Assembly (NCBI RefSeq): GCF_003265705.1
Contig: NW_020312902.1
Span: 8,070,631-8,134,630 of the forward strand
Length of the DNA stretch: 64,000 nt
Source: Callorhinus ursinus
Taxonomy: Eukaryota; Chordata; Mammalia; Carnivora; Otariidae
Reading direction: 5' to 3'
Below, in pieces: positions 1 through 12,470 of the stretch; the first letter of the stretch is position 1; every line of letters begins with the position of its first letter. Below the pieces are notes generated by a model. That model had not been told where the DNA came from. It saw nothing but the letters and a program-made list of their open reading frames with translations, and ran no database searches. Made by a program: the position numbers and the translations under genes.

Positions 1-663
1 CCCACAAGGGTGCAACTTTCATAGCCATGGCTCACACTTGGCCCCTCCTGAAACTCTGTCATGTCCCCAGGAGCCAGATTTCGGAGATCAGCCCCCTCGC
101 TAGCGATACTCATCTCTCCACCTCTCCTGACCAGAAAGGCACAAAGCTGGCTGCGTTCCAAACACGTTTCTTTTTGCTGAGGCAGCCACAGCACTATAAC
201 TGGATTTTTTTATTTTAATTAAGTAAAATAATCTTTACAAGCGCAGTAGATGTTTTGTTAATCCCAGGGTCTGGGCGTGCTGAGGTCAGGGCCCTAGCTT
301 GAGCATCCGAAGCTCCCCTCTTCCCCCAGCCCCTCCCAAGGGAACTATTCTGGGAGCCTGGCTCTGAAGCCTGAGTCTTTTTTGGGCACATGTTTTCTCT
401 GACGAGTGCAGCCAAGGTGCTGGAGACTGAGGCAGAGCCCAGGCATGTAGTAAAGATCTCCTTAATAAAGACTGCAGAGATCCCAGGCAAAACCATTCTT
501 CCAAGAAGTGCTGGCTTCATTCGTGGCAGCCCAGGTGGGGTCTTGGACACAGCCCATGCAACGAGTGGGGCATCCCAGGGCAGGATGGGGATGCCTGAGA
601 CGCGGTGCCCATGGGCCGTCATGCAGATGTGGCGGTCCTGCCAGCACCTGGGACCAAATTTAC
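1..663 (-). other. RBM20 intron 10, 5' part
   Basis: Intronic sequence downstream of exon 10. The donor after exon 10 is AAG|GTAAAT. I see no exon 11 (expected to begin with an acidic Glu/Asp/Ser-rich segment) and no repeat I can name here. The open frames in this stretch do not resemble any protein I know. Confidence 0.8.
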
Positions 664-768
664 CTTCTTTGTCCTTGTGTCTTCTGCATCCGGGCACTCT
701 GTTCCTTTCTCCTGCCTGGCCGCTGATGAGGTGCTTTCTTCCATGCCTTCCTGCTCTTGTTTTCCAGC
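664..768 (-). CDS. RBM20: RBM20 exon 10
   Basis: 105 nt, 35 codons, phase 0 at both ends. The peptide starts AGKQEQEGMEES and ends EDTRTKK, close to the human segment that links the RS domain to the Glu-rich region. It is acidic and Ser-rich and probably disordered. The donor is AAG|GTAAAT. The acceptor follows a T-run and reads GGTAAG|GCTGG, so the acceptor AG is the end of a donor-like GTAAG. That is unusual, but the protein match leaves little doubt about the boundary. The next exon lies outside the window. Confidence in identity is high; the acceptor is placed from protein similarity. Confidence 0.92.
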
Positions 769-849
769 CTTACCAAAAAAGAACAGAACAAACCAAATCA
801 ACGGTGAGCAGGGGCAGAGGAGAGAGGGAGTGCCAAGAGAGAAAACAAT

Positions 850-1005
850 ATAGCTAACGGTCATCAGGTGTGTCTCACAGGCACATTTCCTTAAGCCTCA
901 CCAAACCCCTCGGAGGCAGATGCCTTGCCTGTTATAGATGAGGAAATGAAGGATCAGAGAGGTTAAGTAACTTGCTCAAGTCACACAGACAAGTGGAGGC
1001 ACGGA
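850..1005 (+). repeat. MIR SINE remnant
   Basis: Shows the MIR core and 3' part: a 'gatgaggaaatgaaggatca' block followed by gttaagtaacttgctcaagt and a 'cacacag' block. Diverged, without recognisable target duplications. Confidence 0.75.
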
Positions 1006-2489
1006 AATGTCTCAGTGGTTGGACTGATATCTTTAGTGGGGCAGAAATCTCTGGCGAACTGGGTGTTTTTGCAGTTGTGAAACCTACAGGCAGGGAGGGT
1101 GAGTAAAGGGACCAAGGGCAAAGGGGTCCGGGGGTTGACAACCATCGTGGTGACATCTCCCCAAAAAGATCTGTTTTGGCCATAAAAATCACATCCAGGC
1201 CACTTATGGGTAGGAAGTGGGTTGCTAGTCAACCAGTGCCCCCCTAGCCCCTTTTTTGTCCTCTCTCTGACCTAGAGCTACAGCCCAAATTAGCAACCCC
1301 CTCCCTTCTTCCTTCCTTCTATTCCCTCCCGCAAATTCAGTCCCTCATGAGAGTTCGTGCTCATGTCTGAGAAATTGAACGACTGAAAGCCGGTGTGTTT
1401 GGTTTGGGAAATTAGGGTCTCTGACCAGCCTGAGAACTGGGGTCAGCAATCTATCATCCTCAAGCCAATCTGAACCAGTGCCTCTTTTTATATAATCTGT
1501 GAATTAACAAGGCTTTTCAAACTTTAAATAGTTGCATTTTAAATGACTACATAAGTACCCACATAAGATCTTCACTTTGGCTTCTTGGCCCACATAGCCT
1601 AAAATATTTACTGTCTGGTGCTTTGTAGGAAAAGTTTGCCAACCCCCATTTTAGAAGTTTTGGGGGGATATTCTCCCATGACTTCAACTTTGGCCACCAA
1701 ATCAATGACTCTTTCTGGAGTTTCTCAAGGGCACATTGCATTTTCTCAACAATTTTGGCTGAGGTTGGCTCTAAGTAAATGACTCTAGTTCTGATTTCTT
1801 ATGAGCAGTCACACCCCTCTTGAGTTGACAAGGAGCCAGCTGGGGCAGGAGCTCAGGGCTGACTGGTTTAACCAGTTACTACCAGACAGGGGAAGAGAGT
1901 TGAAATCCTTATGTCCTTGCTCTTTCTGGCATTTGGAGCAGAAGATTCCACTGTAAGCTCTGCTCTAGTCTTCTAAGCTAACCCAAGTGCAAAGCAGCTC
2001 CAAATGCCTTTTTAGCCATCAGAATCCATAGCGTCTACCAACAGGAGACCTCTTTCTTTATTTTTTCTCCCTGAATAAACTATCTATGGCCCTCCCTTTA
2101 CCCTCCCCAAGCAATTCCTACAGCCACACTCCTAGGTCAACACAATAGAGGACTGCCCTCCCGCCCCCACCAAGTCCAAACTGGGAGAGGCGGGGACAGC
2201 CTGGCTGGCGGGAAGCATCTTGCCAGTAGGATCCCGGTGCTTCCTCCCTGCAGACAAAGGAAACGGAGCAGTGCCTTCAGTCCACCCTGTGCCCTGGGAT
2301 CATGTGAGAGTAGCAGCTTAAGGGAAACCAACAAATGCAACCAATGCACCCAGGTGTCCACACCAGCTCACAGATGAAGACATTAGGTCTTAACTGTTAC
2401 AAGCAGAGCTCTGCCTCCACAGGGCTAGGGCTATTGATAAACCACCTCCTAACTGTTCTCCCCCTTCTGCTCTGTGGCCTCCTCCCAAG

Positions 2490-3045
2490 TCTATTCTCCC
2501 CAAGGCAATCAAGAATGATCACTCCAAAATGCAAACACTATCATAACCTCACTGCACCTTCTTGCTTAAATATTTCATTTGCTTCCCCTTGCACTTGGGA
2601 TGAAGACAAAAATCTGTAACCTGCCTACAAGGCCTTGCATGATATGACCCCGTCAACAAACCAGACATACCTCCCACCATTCTAACCCTGGCTGTCTCTG
2701 TTCCAGCAACACTGGACTCCAGCCACAGGGCCTTTGCACATGTTGTTCTATCTGTTCTCCTTCCTTTTCACTCAGTGAAACCTACCATTCCTTCAAATCG
2801 CAACAGTCCCATCCTAAGCCAGGGAAGCCTCTTGATTCATCACAGGCATTAACAGCACTGTATACCTCCATTGCCTTCTTAGCACTCAACATGCATGCTC
2901 TTCTACTCATGTGAGCAATTGATTAGTATGTCTTTCCACTAAACCATGAGCTTCAGGAGATCAGGGGTCATTTCAGCCTTCACTCAGAACTGTAGTCCTA
3001 GTGCTAGGTGCTCTGTGGACATCAGTCAATAGAAGAATGGAGACC
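2490..3045 (+). repeat. LINE2 3' fragment
   Basis: Contains the typical L2 run of phrases: 'gggcctttgcacatgttgtt', a 'ttcaaatcgcaac' block, and the terminal 'accatgagcttcaggag ... cagtcaatag' end. Old and diverged. Confidence 0.7.
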
Positions 3046-3684
3046 TGAAGGCTTGAAGGGGGGGGTGTAGTGTTAACTAGCTCACACCTGCCTCTGGCAT
3101 GCTTGGGTCTCTGTCTAGGCTCCGAACTAAGCATAAATAGGTTTTCTATTTCTCCCTCCTATGGACTGTTTATACTGGGGGCTGCATCCTAGGGACCCCT
3201 GGGCTCCATCTGGCCCACAGACATGTTTCGGCCTATACAGTTTCTAAAATGTGGGAAATTTCAGATATCTGGACTTTGGTGCTGCTCCTCAAAAAGTGGG
3301 GGTTCTAACAGCACAGGGCATGCAGTCCTGAATGGCAGCCATAAAATGGAGCTGAGCAGTGGCTAACTGCCCCCAACAGACAGGTACCTCCTCCGTGGTC
3401 TGCCATGACCCCTTCTCCCCACGTTGGCTTCACTCCTATTATCTCTTCTATATCCCCTGCCTGGCTTCCCTTCTCCAGGCACCTGGCTCTGTAACCCTTG
3501 ATCGCCCTTCTTTCCCATGTTCACCATACTCAGCGACTTGATTTCTCTCCTTCTTTCTGTGGTCTTGCGGTCAAGGCTGGGCCCCATGTGTGGACCCGGC
3601 CACCCACCAACACTGAGCAGCACACACACTGGCCTCTCCAGCACAGGCATTTTCTCTAGAGATCTTAGAAATTTCAAATGAGCA

Positions 3685-3790
3685 CAAGCTCATTAAAGTC
3701 CTATGACAGCCTTGTGATCACACTCATTTCACAAATGAGAAAACCGATGCAGAGCAGAAGAGGGTGTGACCTGGTTCTCAGAAGCCTGGC
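3685..3790 (+). repeat. MIR remnant
   Basis: 'catttcacaaatgagaaaac' followed by a 'gcagagcagaagagggtgtgacctgg' type segment matches the MIR 3' half in diverged form. Confidence 0.55.
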
Positions 3791-3804
3791 CTGTCTTCAG
3801 GGTC

Positions 3805-4200
3805 CGGGTTCAGTCATTCCTTTCTTCCTCCAACAAATACTTACTGAACACCCGCTCTGTGTCAAGCCCTGATCTAGTGAGCACTGCAGACAAAAATTCC
3901 TGCCCTTGTGGAGGTTACCTCTCGGGGGGGGGGGGGGGGGGGAGTGGAAGAGACAGACACTAAATACAGACAGACATCAAGGGATAGTTTGGACCAGGAA
4001 AGGTGAGCAGAGAAGGGAAGCAGGTTGCGACACTGTGGTTTTATGTAGAGGTGTTTCTGGCCAGGAATATACTTGAGGTGAGCGTGACAAGTAAACACAA
4101 AGGAGGGGAGGAGGGAGCCAGGTAGACTTCAGCGGGACGGGGCGCCTAGGCAGGTGAACACATGTAAAGGCCCTGTGGTGGGAGGTGCCCAGTATATTAG
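3805..4200 (-). repeat. LINE2-type fragment
   Basis: Begins with the reverse of the L2 terminus ('caacaaatacttactgaaca', then the 'gacaaaaattcctgccctt' block). It continues with a related old segment ending near 'aaaggccctgtggtggg'. The G-run at 3924-3942 interrupts it. Confidence 0.6.
3924..3942 (+). repeat. poly(G) homopolymer
   Basis: 19 consecutive G on the plus strand, hence poly(C) in the RBM20 pre-mRNA. It lies inside an old L2 fragment. The length is likely polymorphic or affected by sequencing error. Confidence 0.9.
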
Positions 4201-4758
4201 GAGAAAGGCAAGGACACCATCCTCAGCCCTGCGCCCTTCCAGCTCCAAGTTCAGTCACTGAACTCATCTGACTCCTGGGGCAGGCCTGGGGGGTTGGGGT
4301 TGTTCTCAAGATTGTGATATACAGTTTGAGATCCGTGAGGAAGACTTTGTTCTGCTGATATTCCACCAACTGGTTTTGGGCTTCCTGGCTCCAAAACCAC
4401 AGAAACAATCCATTGGGGACCCCAACAAGTCCCTACTGACCCCACTCTAGGGCTATTAGAGGCAGAACCAGCCAGAGAGACAGAATTTGGGGAAGCACAT
4501 GGGGCTCTCTGGGCATCTTTTTTTGCATCAGGGCTCTGGGGAGGACCCATAGTATGTGTCACCTTAAAAGGGCAAACCGATAAAAGAAAGTGGGTAAAAC
4601 AGTAGGAGCAGTAAGCTTACTGAAGAGGAATAGCAGAAGTATGGGTAGGATTGGGAGGGGGCAGCTCCACCCCTTTGCCATGGGGACACACGGTTTGAGG
4701 CTGGTGGCATGTGTATGAGGTCCAGGCTGGAGCCCCTGCCCAAGGGGTTGTTGCTCTC

Positions 4759-4779
4759 TGCCCCTCTGAGCCTCTTCTT
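4759..4779 (+). repeat. Target-site duplication, left copy (PTGR1 retrocopy)
   Basis: 21 bp beginning tgcccctctgag and ending cctcttctt, identical to 5972-5992. It directly abuts the T-run that represents the A-tail of the retrocopy. Confidence 0.95.
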
Positions 4780-6024
<1,245 letters not shown>

Positions 6025-6680
6025 TTAGATCCCTCCAAGCATAGACACGCTTCTTAAAAACATCTCTGGCTCACAGGTCCTTGGGACCCAGTTCAAGTCC
6101 TCAGTGAGGCACACGAGGGTCTTCCTGGGCCTACCCAGGTCCCTAATCTCATCTCTTGAGCTCCCCCTGCTATTCCAGTCAGGAGAAACTGTGGCAGACT
6201 TTGAGAATGAGCAAAAAGACAACAGGGTGTTCTTTCCATGGAATGCTGGGCAGTTCGTTGTCCAGCACACCCCTCCAGGAGGTCTGGTCCCACAGGAGTC
6301 TGCACTTTTTGTTATCATGAGCTGAACTATTTTACAACCCCGTAAACTGCAGAAGACGAAGAGTAGTGCAAGTGATTCTCGTTCATAGAGATGCAAAGGA
6401 ATTTTATCTGGTGGAGATGCCACTGGAAGAGGCCAGTTTTTGATCTATTAGCAAATTCACTTCCGCGTACCTGATCGCCTCTCCCCGTTGCCTGCTCTCT
6501 GGATTCTCCTCTAGACCAGCGTTTACATCTTCCTGGCTCCCTCATTAATTCGTGAGTTAAATAACATCTTTGATATGTATTCATTTTCTGTTTGCACGAG
6601 AGCCATGATTTTACTTTTTAAAGACGTTATTCTTTAATATGGCCTAAAGATGCTGCCACGCTGAGTATTTGCAGGTTCTT

Positions 6681-6879
6681 TTTTTTTTTTTAAGATTTTA
6701 TTCATTTATTTGACAGAGAGAGACACAGCGAGAGAGGGAACACAAGCAGGGGGAGTGGGAGAGGGAGAAGCAGGCTTCCTGCTGAGCAGAGAGCCCGATG
6801 TGGGGCTCGATCCCAGGACCCTGGGATCATGACTGGAGCCGAAGGCAGACGCTTAACGACTGAGCCACCCAGGCGCCCC
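6681..6879 (-). mobile_element. CAN-SINE (SINEC), sense to RBM20
   Basis: Reverse-oriented tRNA-Lys-type SINE: T-run, AAGATTTTATT-type tail, GA-rich linker, then the complement of the tRNA-like head ending ccacccaggcgcccc. The 14-bp target duplication atttgcaggttctt at 6667-6680 and 6880-6893 is perfect, so this is a fairly young insertion. Confidence 0.95.
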
Positions 6880-6954
6880 ATTTGCAGGTTCTTGAAAACA
6901 GTCTTCCCTTCTCACTTTTGCCCTCGCTGCTTCCCAGATGGCTTTTTCCCCCCA

Positions 6955-7235
6955 CTTTCAATGCCCAGCTCACATGTCACCTCCTCTGTGAAGCTCCCCC
7001 CTCTCCTTGCACAGAGGGAAGGCCCCCGGAGCAGCTCATCCACTACTCTGCTCCAGCATGGGCCCCACTGAATGTCAATCATTTTGTAGCTCTCCTTCCA
7101 CCATTAGACCTGGGTCTCCACCACAGCATGGACCTTGTCCCATTCACCTCTGGACTACCCCCCTCCGCCCCGCGCTGTGCCTGACACACTGCCTGGCCAA
7201 ATAGCAAAGTGCATATGGGAGTAAATGCAGTAGTG
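6955..7235 (+). repeat. LINE2 3' fragment
   Basis: 'cacatgtcacctcctctgtg' followed by a 'cattagacctgggtctccac' block and a terminal 'tgtgcctgacacactgcc ... gtaaatgcagtagtgg' end resembles the L2 3' end in diverged form. Confidence 0.6.
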
Positions 7236-7894
7236 GACAAAAGGGTGACTCTTCAGTGTCCGTGGAGTTGAGAATTGGGCTCTTCTTTCGACTTAGTCCC
7301 TGTCACCAAGTCCTGGGTCAGACTAGGACATATGCATGTAGGATTTTTAAAATTGGGTTCTTTATGCAGACCCGCCCCGCTCCCCAACCTCCACTATCCC
7401 GCTCCTACTTAAATGGAGGTGGTTTGGGCAAGAAGGAAGTATAAGCCCAGTGAGAGTGTGAATTTTGTACCCAGAGTCCTCACGACCCACCATGTGAACT
7501 GAAGTTATGCAGTACATTATAAGCCCTTTCTGACACGTGGATGAAAGGTACCAGCCAACTGCCGAGCACTTTTATTACAGTGGAAGTAAAGCTCTGGACA
7601 GTGTCCAGAGCACCACACCAAGCCCTGGACACCCAGGGCATGTTAGAGGGTGGCGGCTGCTTCTCTTTACCACCTCTCCTCAAACTCCAGGGTCGGCAGA
7701 TGCTTTTGGCACGAGAAAGGATGGATCAGACCAAAGATCTCATCTCCCTGGGCAGAGTCTGTGGGTGCAAACTCCGTGGGGCCCCTCTTCCCCGGACACA
7801 CACAGGACCACAGAAGGCCTTTGCATCACATCGCTGCCTAACTTCCAGCAAAGGGCGCAGCGCGCCGAGGGATTTGGAGCCCCGTCGCTCTGCT

Positions 7895-8090
7895 GTTTCT
7901 GGACTGTGTGTCCTTGGGCAACTAACTTGGGCTCTCTGTGCTTCAGTTCCCTCATCTATAGCCACAGCAGTATTAGTACCAATGTTACCTCATACGGTTG
8001 CTGTGAAGATTAAATACCTTGATCGAGATAAGGTGTTTAGTCCAGTGCCTGGCACGGAGTCAACTTTCAGTAAGTGTTTCATTCATTCGT
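7895..8090 (-). repeat. MIR remnant near exon 9 donor
   Basis: Reads 'tccttgggcaactaacttgg', 'cagttccctcatctatag', 'tgtgaagattaaatacctt' and 'cagtgcctggcacggagtca', the complement of the full MIR order. It ends about 60 nt from the exon 9 donor. Confidence 0.8.
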
Positions 8091-8148
8091 TAAAGGCGCA
8101 CCATCATTATATTAGTACTGCCCTGCTCGGGAACCTGCCTCTCCTTAC

Positions 8149-8842
8149 CTGGGGAAGAGACTGCGTCATGACCTCGTTCCCCACCATCCTGCCTTCTTTT
8201 CGGTCGTCAGCTCCTCCTTGGTCTCTGTCGGGTCTCTTGGTTCTGTTTTTCTCACTCTGCTTAGACTTGGTGCTCTCAGGGACACTAGTGACCCTCGGCT
8301 CCAGCCCGTCTTCCTTGCCTGAGTCCTCGGGGTGGGGGTGTCTGCTGTCCCGCAGTCTGGCCTCCTCTTTCCTCCTGGACCTCCCGGGAGCGTCCTGCTG
8401 CGGCTTTCCATACTTGTCCGACTTGCCCTTGGGCTCCTTCCGGTAGTAGCCGTCTTCTCGGCTTTTGTAGCCCGATGCAGAGTGGAGCAGGGTGGGGGAC
8501 CCGGGCCTCGGGTGCTTTTCTCGGTGGCCCACCCTCCCTTCGAGCCGCTCCTCTAAGTCGGCTTTGTCCAGTTGCCAGGGGTAGTGTTTGCGATCGTGCG
8601 GCCACGCGTCTGCCCTGCCCCTCTTGTCCTCCCCGTTCTCCCTCCAGGGGCCCGGGTCTCGCTCCTCCTCCCTCCTGGCATAGGGCGAGTGCTCCCACGA
8701 GTCCCGGCTGTTGCCCCAGTCGGCCCGGGGGGCGCCCAGAGGGCTGTGGGAAGAGCTGCAGGAGGTGAAGCTCGGAGTGTGGGACCTCGGGGATAGTGAC
8801 CGGCTCATCGGACTGCGAGACCGTGGCCTTTCCGGGCCGTAT
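8149..8842 (-). CDS. RBM20: RBM20 exon 9 (RS domain exon)
   Basis: Exon 9 begins after acceptor CCTAGCAG and completes an Arg codon begun in exon 8. It encodes [16 protein letters not shown], then a long Arg/Ser/Asp/Glu-rich region with [19 protein letters not shown]. This is the RS domain, which controls nuclear import and splicing-complex contacts. In human RBM20, changes in RSRSP (residues 634-638) cause severe dilated cardiomyopathy. Here the motif is intact at 8823-8809. I chose the strong donor CAG|GTAAGG at 8148, giving 694 nt. An earlier in-frame candidate, GAG|GTCATG, would end the exon at 8173 and fits the human protein junction as I recall it, dropping eight codons (VMTQSLPQ). Domain identity is certain; the 3' end is not. 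Confidence 0.93.
8809..8823 (-). other. RBM20: RSRSP hotspot of the RS domain
   Basis: Codons CGG TCT CGC AGT CCG on the minus strand encode Arg-Ser-Arg-Ser-Pro, corresponding to human residues 634-638. All five are the reference residues, so no hotspot cardiomyopathy allele is present in this assembly. Confidence 0.93.
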
Positions 8843-9499
8843 CTGCTAGGGAGCAAAGGAGTGGGTTTTAGAACCTGCACGCCCCCCCGGCCCCCATTCA
8901 CAGATACACCCCAGTCCCTCGCGCGGACACACTGCACACAGAACTCTGTGTGGCCACACGCTCTTCAGCGCACAACCGTACAGACAACACAGGGCGGTAC
9001 AGGAGAAAGCTCTTCCTCCCTCTGGGCTTCTAAGAGGAGGGATTTTCCGTAAGTACAGTCCTGGTCATCTCCGCCCCTTTACCCATTCTGCTCCTGGGAA
9101 CTGGGATGAATAGCTGGACGGGTTTGGCTCCGTTCCATCTTTGCTCCTCTTGGAAGGACGCTAGGCTCAGGGGGCGGGCAACTCTCCTCCTGGGGCGTGG
9201 GGGCGTTGCCCTGGTCCAGCCTGGTGGGCAAAGGCTGCCTGACCCTGGGGTTCAACGACCCAGACTCTTGGCTACAAGACCAAAGCCACAACCCCACCTG
9301 GCCTCTACTGTAATAAAGGCAACCTCTTGGCCTCCACTTGTCTCGTTTGCCTCCTATCTCAGTCTGTTCAGATCCTGGGCATGGTAGAGGGAGGCTAATT
9401 ACTGGGGAGGATGAGAGGAGGGCAGGCTCAGAGACCCCAAACCAAAGAAGGAACTGGGAAGGCATTTTAGGGCCGGAGGTTTGCAACCTTAGCGCTCCG

Positions 9500-9605
9500 A
9501 CATGCTTGTGCTTCAGATGAAGAAACTGAATCCCAGAAAAGGACCTCAATCTGCTTAAGGTTCAGAGCAAGACCCCCCAGTTCTCCTGACACTCCACCAC
9601 AGAGC
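9500..9605 (+). repeat. Probable MIR remnant
   Basis: 'cttcagatgaagaaactgaa' then a 'cagaaaaggacctcaatctg' block resembles the MIR 3' half. Weak match. Confidence 0.45.
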
Positions 9606-9798
9606 TGCAAGCAGCATGGTATGGCTTTATATGTATCTTTTTAAAAAACTCAAGCAACCATTTAAAAAAAAAATTCCCAAATAAATGGAAATCCCAAACC
9701 CAAGCGGCTATATAAAAAGATACACAAACACATAAACACACACTCTCACTCTCTCTCTTTCTGAAGGTTGCTTGGTTATTAGGCAGATCTACTTAATC

Positions 9799-9822
9799 AC
9801 ACACACACACACACACACACAC
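9799..9822 (+). repeat. (AC)n microsatellite
   Basis: About 12 uninterrupted AC dinucleotides; GU repeats in the pre-mRNA. Confidence 0.9.
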
Positions 9823-10261
9823 CTATTATTCTGAAAAGAATGGGCGATTTTCATTTGGTTCCCAAATACAGGAAACCCATCCAGCCCTGACTGACCAGGG
9901 GACACCCAGATGTGGCTCACTGGGACCAGGCTGCCTTGACCATCCGTGGGGACTCAGCCTGGACTCAGCCCTCCGAAATGACGTTAGAGAGCCAGCCATG
10001 GTGGCAGGGGGTAAGAACCACAGACTGTGCTCGACCTTGGCTCTCCACAGGGACTGTCTCTGTGGGGCAGCAACAGTGGGAAACTTGTAGCCCCTACTTA
10101 GTCAGAATTTCAGTCGGAAGAAATAAGTTCTAAAACTGAATGCATTCTATGTTCAGAGTAAGTGACTGATCAAGTCCCTACTTTTTGGGGGGGTTTATCT
10201 ACATTCCTGTTCCCACATCTACATTCAGCCCATGAAAAATCAACAGGTGGCTCTAAATAGA

Positions 10262-10308
10262 ACACACACACACACTCACACACACACACACACACGCACG
10301 CACGCACT
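10262..10308 (+). repeat. (AC)n/(ACGC)n microsatellite
   Basis: AC repeats interrupted by 'actc', followed by three to four ACGC units and then 'actta'. A compound and probably polymorphic tract. Confidence 0.9.
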
Positions 10309-10629
10309 TACTTTCAGGTGGTTTTAGCAGAGCGTAGACTTGCCCCAAAGGGCCAAATATCAACAGAACCCCTCCTCTATATATTCCTTTCCAACAAAGG
10401 AAAAGCTGATGAGAGGAAGCCTATCACCTTGCATTTTCCTGAGGCTTACCCTGGAGCAGCACTCTGGACTAGACTGATGCCTTCCACCAGGCACATGGAA
10501 AAGTAGGGCCCAGAAAGGCTGATGGACAGGGCAGGGACAAGGGCAGGGCACACTACCTCTACGAATGAGACATAGGAGAGTGTCCCAGCTGCCCAGAATC
10601 TGCCCTGACGTCCAGGGCTAGGGCCTCAC

Positions 10630-10709
10630 CTGTCCACTTCCCGGAACATGTCCCTCTCCCTCTGGGAATGCATGTCCTGGATGATGGCAGCCACAGTTTT
10701 TCCAGGTTT
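10630..10709 (-). CDS. RBM20: RBM20 exon 8
   Basis: 80 nt. The acceptor is TGCCTAG|AAACCTGG and the donor is GACAG|GTGAGG. It encodes 26 codons plus two bases: KPGKTVAAIIQDMHSQRERD then MFREVD, with the last Arg completed in exon 9. This is the basic/helical linker that follows the RRM and leads to the RS domain. Start phase 0 and end phase 2 fit exons 7 and 9. Confidence 0.95.
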
Positions 10710-10894
10710 CTAGGCAAAGTCAGAAAGGTCATCATCAGACCAGAGATGGCCATGCAAACACCAAAGAGAAACAATGAGGACTCGGGTCCATGGCCTGGTC
10801 CACCCAAAGGGAAAAAGTACCTTCTTAGAGGAAGAAAAAGTTTAATTCAGGGCATGAGGAGGGTGAGCATAATGCTGAATGGAGTGGCCCTGAC

Positions 10895-11110
10895 ATTTTG
10901 GGTACCTCTTTATCATAGAACATCTCGAACATACGCAAAAGCACAGAGAATGGTATATTGAACCTTCATGCTCCATTTCCATTGTCAACAGTTCTGACCA
11001 ATCTAGTTTATCTATACCCCTACCCTCTTTCCCCACCCCACAGAATACTTTGAAGCAATCCCAGACATAGGATCTTTTCATCCATCCTATGAGGACACTG
11101 ACGTAGCTCA
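10895..11110 (-). repeat. Ancient L1 fragment
   Basis: 'gaatggtatattgaacctt', 'tcaacagttctgaccaatct' and 'tttgaagcaatcccagacat' recall the complement of an old mammalian L1 3' region. Confidence 0.5.
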
Positions 11111-11229
11111 ATAACCCCACAGGGGAACCATTCACGGTGCTCATGGTCAACACATCTTGCTGCGTTTCAGACAAGGGTGAGAGTCCAAGTCCCACACTGT
11201 CCCAGGGAAGCACTGGCATACTAGAGGGA

Positions 11230-11380
11230 TGGACCTGGACTTGAGGATCTCAACCCAGGAAGAACAGCCCAGCTCTGCCTCTAGCTGGCTGGGTGATCTG
11301 GGGTCAAGGCTTGCTGTCTGTGGGAAACTCACTTTCTCCACCTGTAAAGGTGAGATAATGAGGCTTATCTGGCATCCACC
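11230..11380 (-). repeat. MIR remnant
   Basis: 'ggctgggtgatctggggtca', then 'gaaactcactttctccacct' and 'gtaaaggtgagataatgagg' follow the MIR complement. Confidence 0.6.
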
Positions 11381-11619
11381 AGTAGCCTCGGGGCATGGCG
11401 GGCTATGCTGATAAAAGCCACAGGCCCTGGGCCTACATAAAAGGAGTTGCTGGAGGGTTTCCTCTGACCCCTCTGTGGCTGTTTTCCATGCCTCAAAAGT
11501 CCCGGGAAGATGCTGAAACCTTCAGTATGAGCCCTGAACCTGTAACAGCCAGGCCCTGTCAGAGCAGCCCCGATCCTTCTCGACATTACTGTGCTTTCCA
11601 GGGTCTCCGTCACTTCTCA

Positions 11620-11920
11620 CCTGACTCCTTCCACCCGGATACCCTCTGTGTTTAGCTGATTCACCGCAGCCTTCAAGCCCTACTTGGTAATGGTTCCCTT
11701 CTTTACACAAGCAAGTCACACTGCCTTTTGCCCCTGGACTTCTAGGAGCTCCGTACTGATGCACTCATGTTCAAGTCTTACATAATTTCCACAGGAATAG
11801 CCTGTCTCTTCAGTTACACAGCAAACTCTCCCCAAGTGAGGACCAAGCCTCCTATTCCCTGTAGCTCTCAGCACCACGTCTTATCTGCAGAAGAACCCCA
11901 GTCACCATTTGCTGATTGAA
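11620..11920 (+). repeat. LINE2 fragment (diverged)
   Basis: 'cttctcacctgactccttcc' and 'ctctcagcaccacgtcttat' with a 'catttgctgattgaat' end suggest an L2 3' segment. Low identity by eye. Confidence 0.4.
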
Positions 11921-12279
11921 TCTTCCTGAGAGCACCATGGAATATACCCAAGAATGCTTCCTAGGGCCAGAGACCCTCTCTGTGGCTGGGAGGCTGGCAA
12001 GACCAGTGACTCTGAAACCAGGCCCTCTGCCCCCAAACTGCCTGGGACCCTCAACCCCACCCCAAATCCACTGAAGGAAAATCTCTGGTCAAGAGAACCT
12101 GAAAACTCCCCTGACGATTCTCTGATGCAATAACTGGGAGACACTGGTTTAAACTAGTCCAAGCTCCCTTCCGCATGTAAGACGCTATGGCTCTGGAGAA
12201 GTCTCTCTAGAACAACCCAGAACATAGCTCATTCTTCTCGTCCAGGTCTGCTGCAAGAAAAAACTTAACTTTTTATTGA

Positions 12280-12470
12280 TCCTTCAGATTTGCTCTTTCT
12301 CATTTATTCCATGTATTTGTGGGACACCTGTTATGTGAAAGGTTCTACCCCAAGTGCCCCGAGGAATAGAGCCTCTGCCACAAAGAGGGTATAGGGAGAC
12401 ATGACTGCCAGCATGAGGCAATATTCAGGATAGGAGAGGAGAGGTACCTTAAATCTCTCCTTCCTCTCCC
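12280..12470 (-). repeat. LINE2 fragment
   Basis: 'catttattccatgtatttgt', 'gggacacctgttatgtgaaa' and 'gaatagagcctctgccacaa' match the complement of the L2 3' terminus. Confidence 0.5.

Larger units (their letters stand above)
8843..10629 (-). other. RBM20 intron 8
   Basis: 1.8-kb intron. It has a probable MIR piece near 9500-9605, a short CT tract near 9738-9760, a CA array at 9799-9822 and a longer interrupted CA/CG array at 10262-10308. The rest has no feature I can name. Confidence 0.85.

Noticed and set aside
1..660. Search for RBM20 exon 11
   Set aside because: No acidic Glu-rich frame in phase; exon 11 must lie to the left of the window.
7541..8446. Plus-strand open frame of 301 codons
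   Set aside because: It crosses a MIR and the antisense of RBM20 exon 9. No similarity to a known protein.
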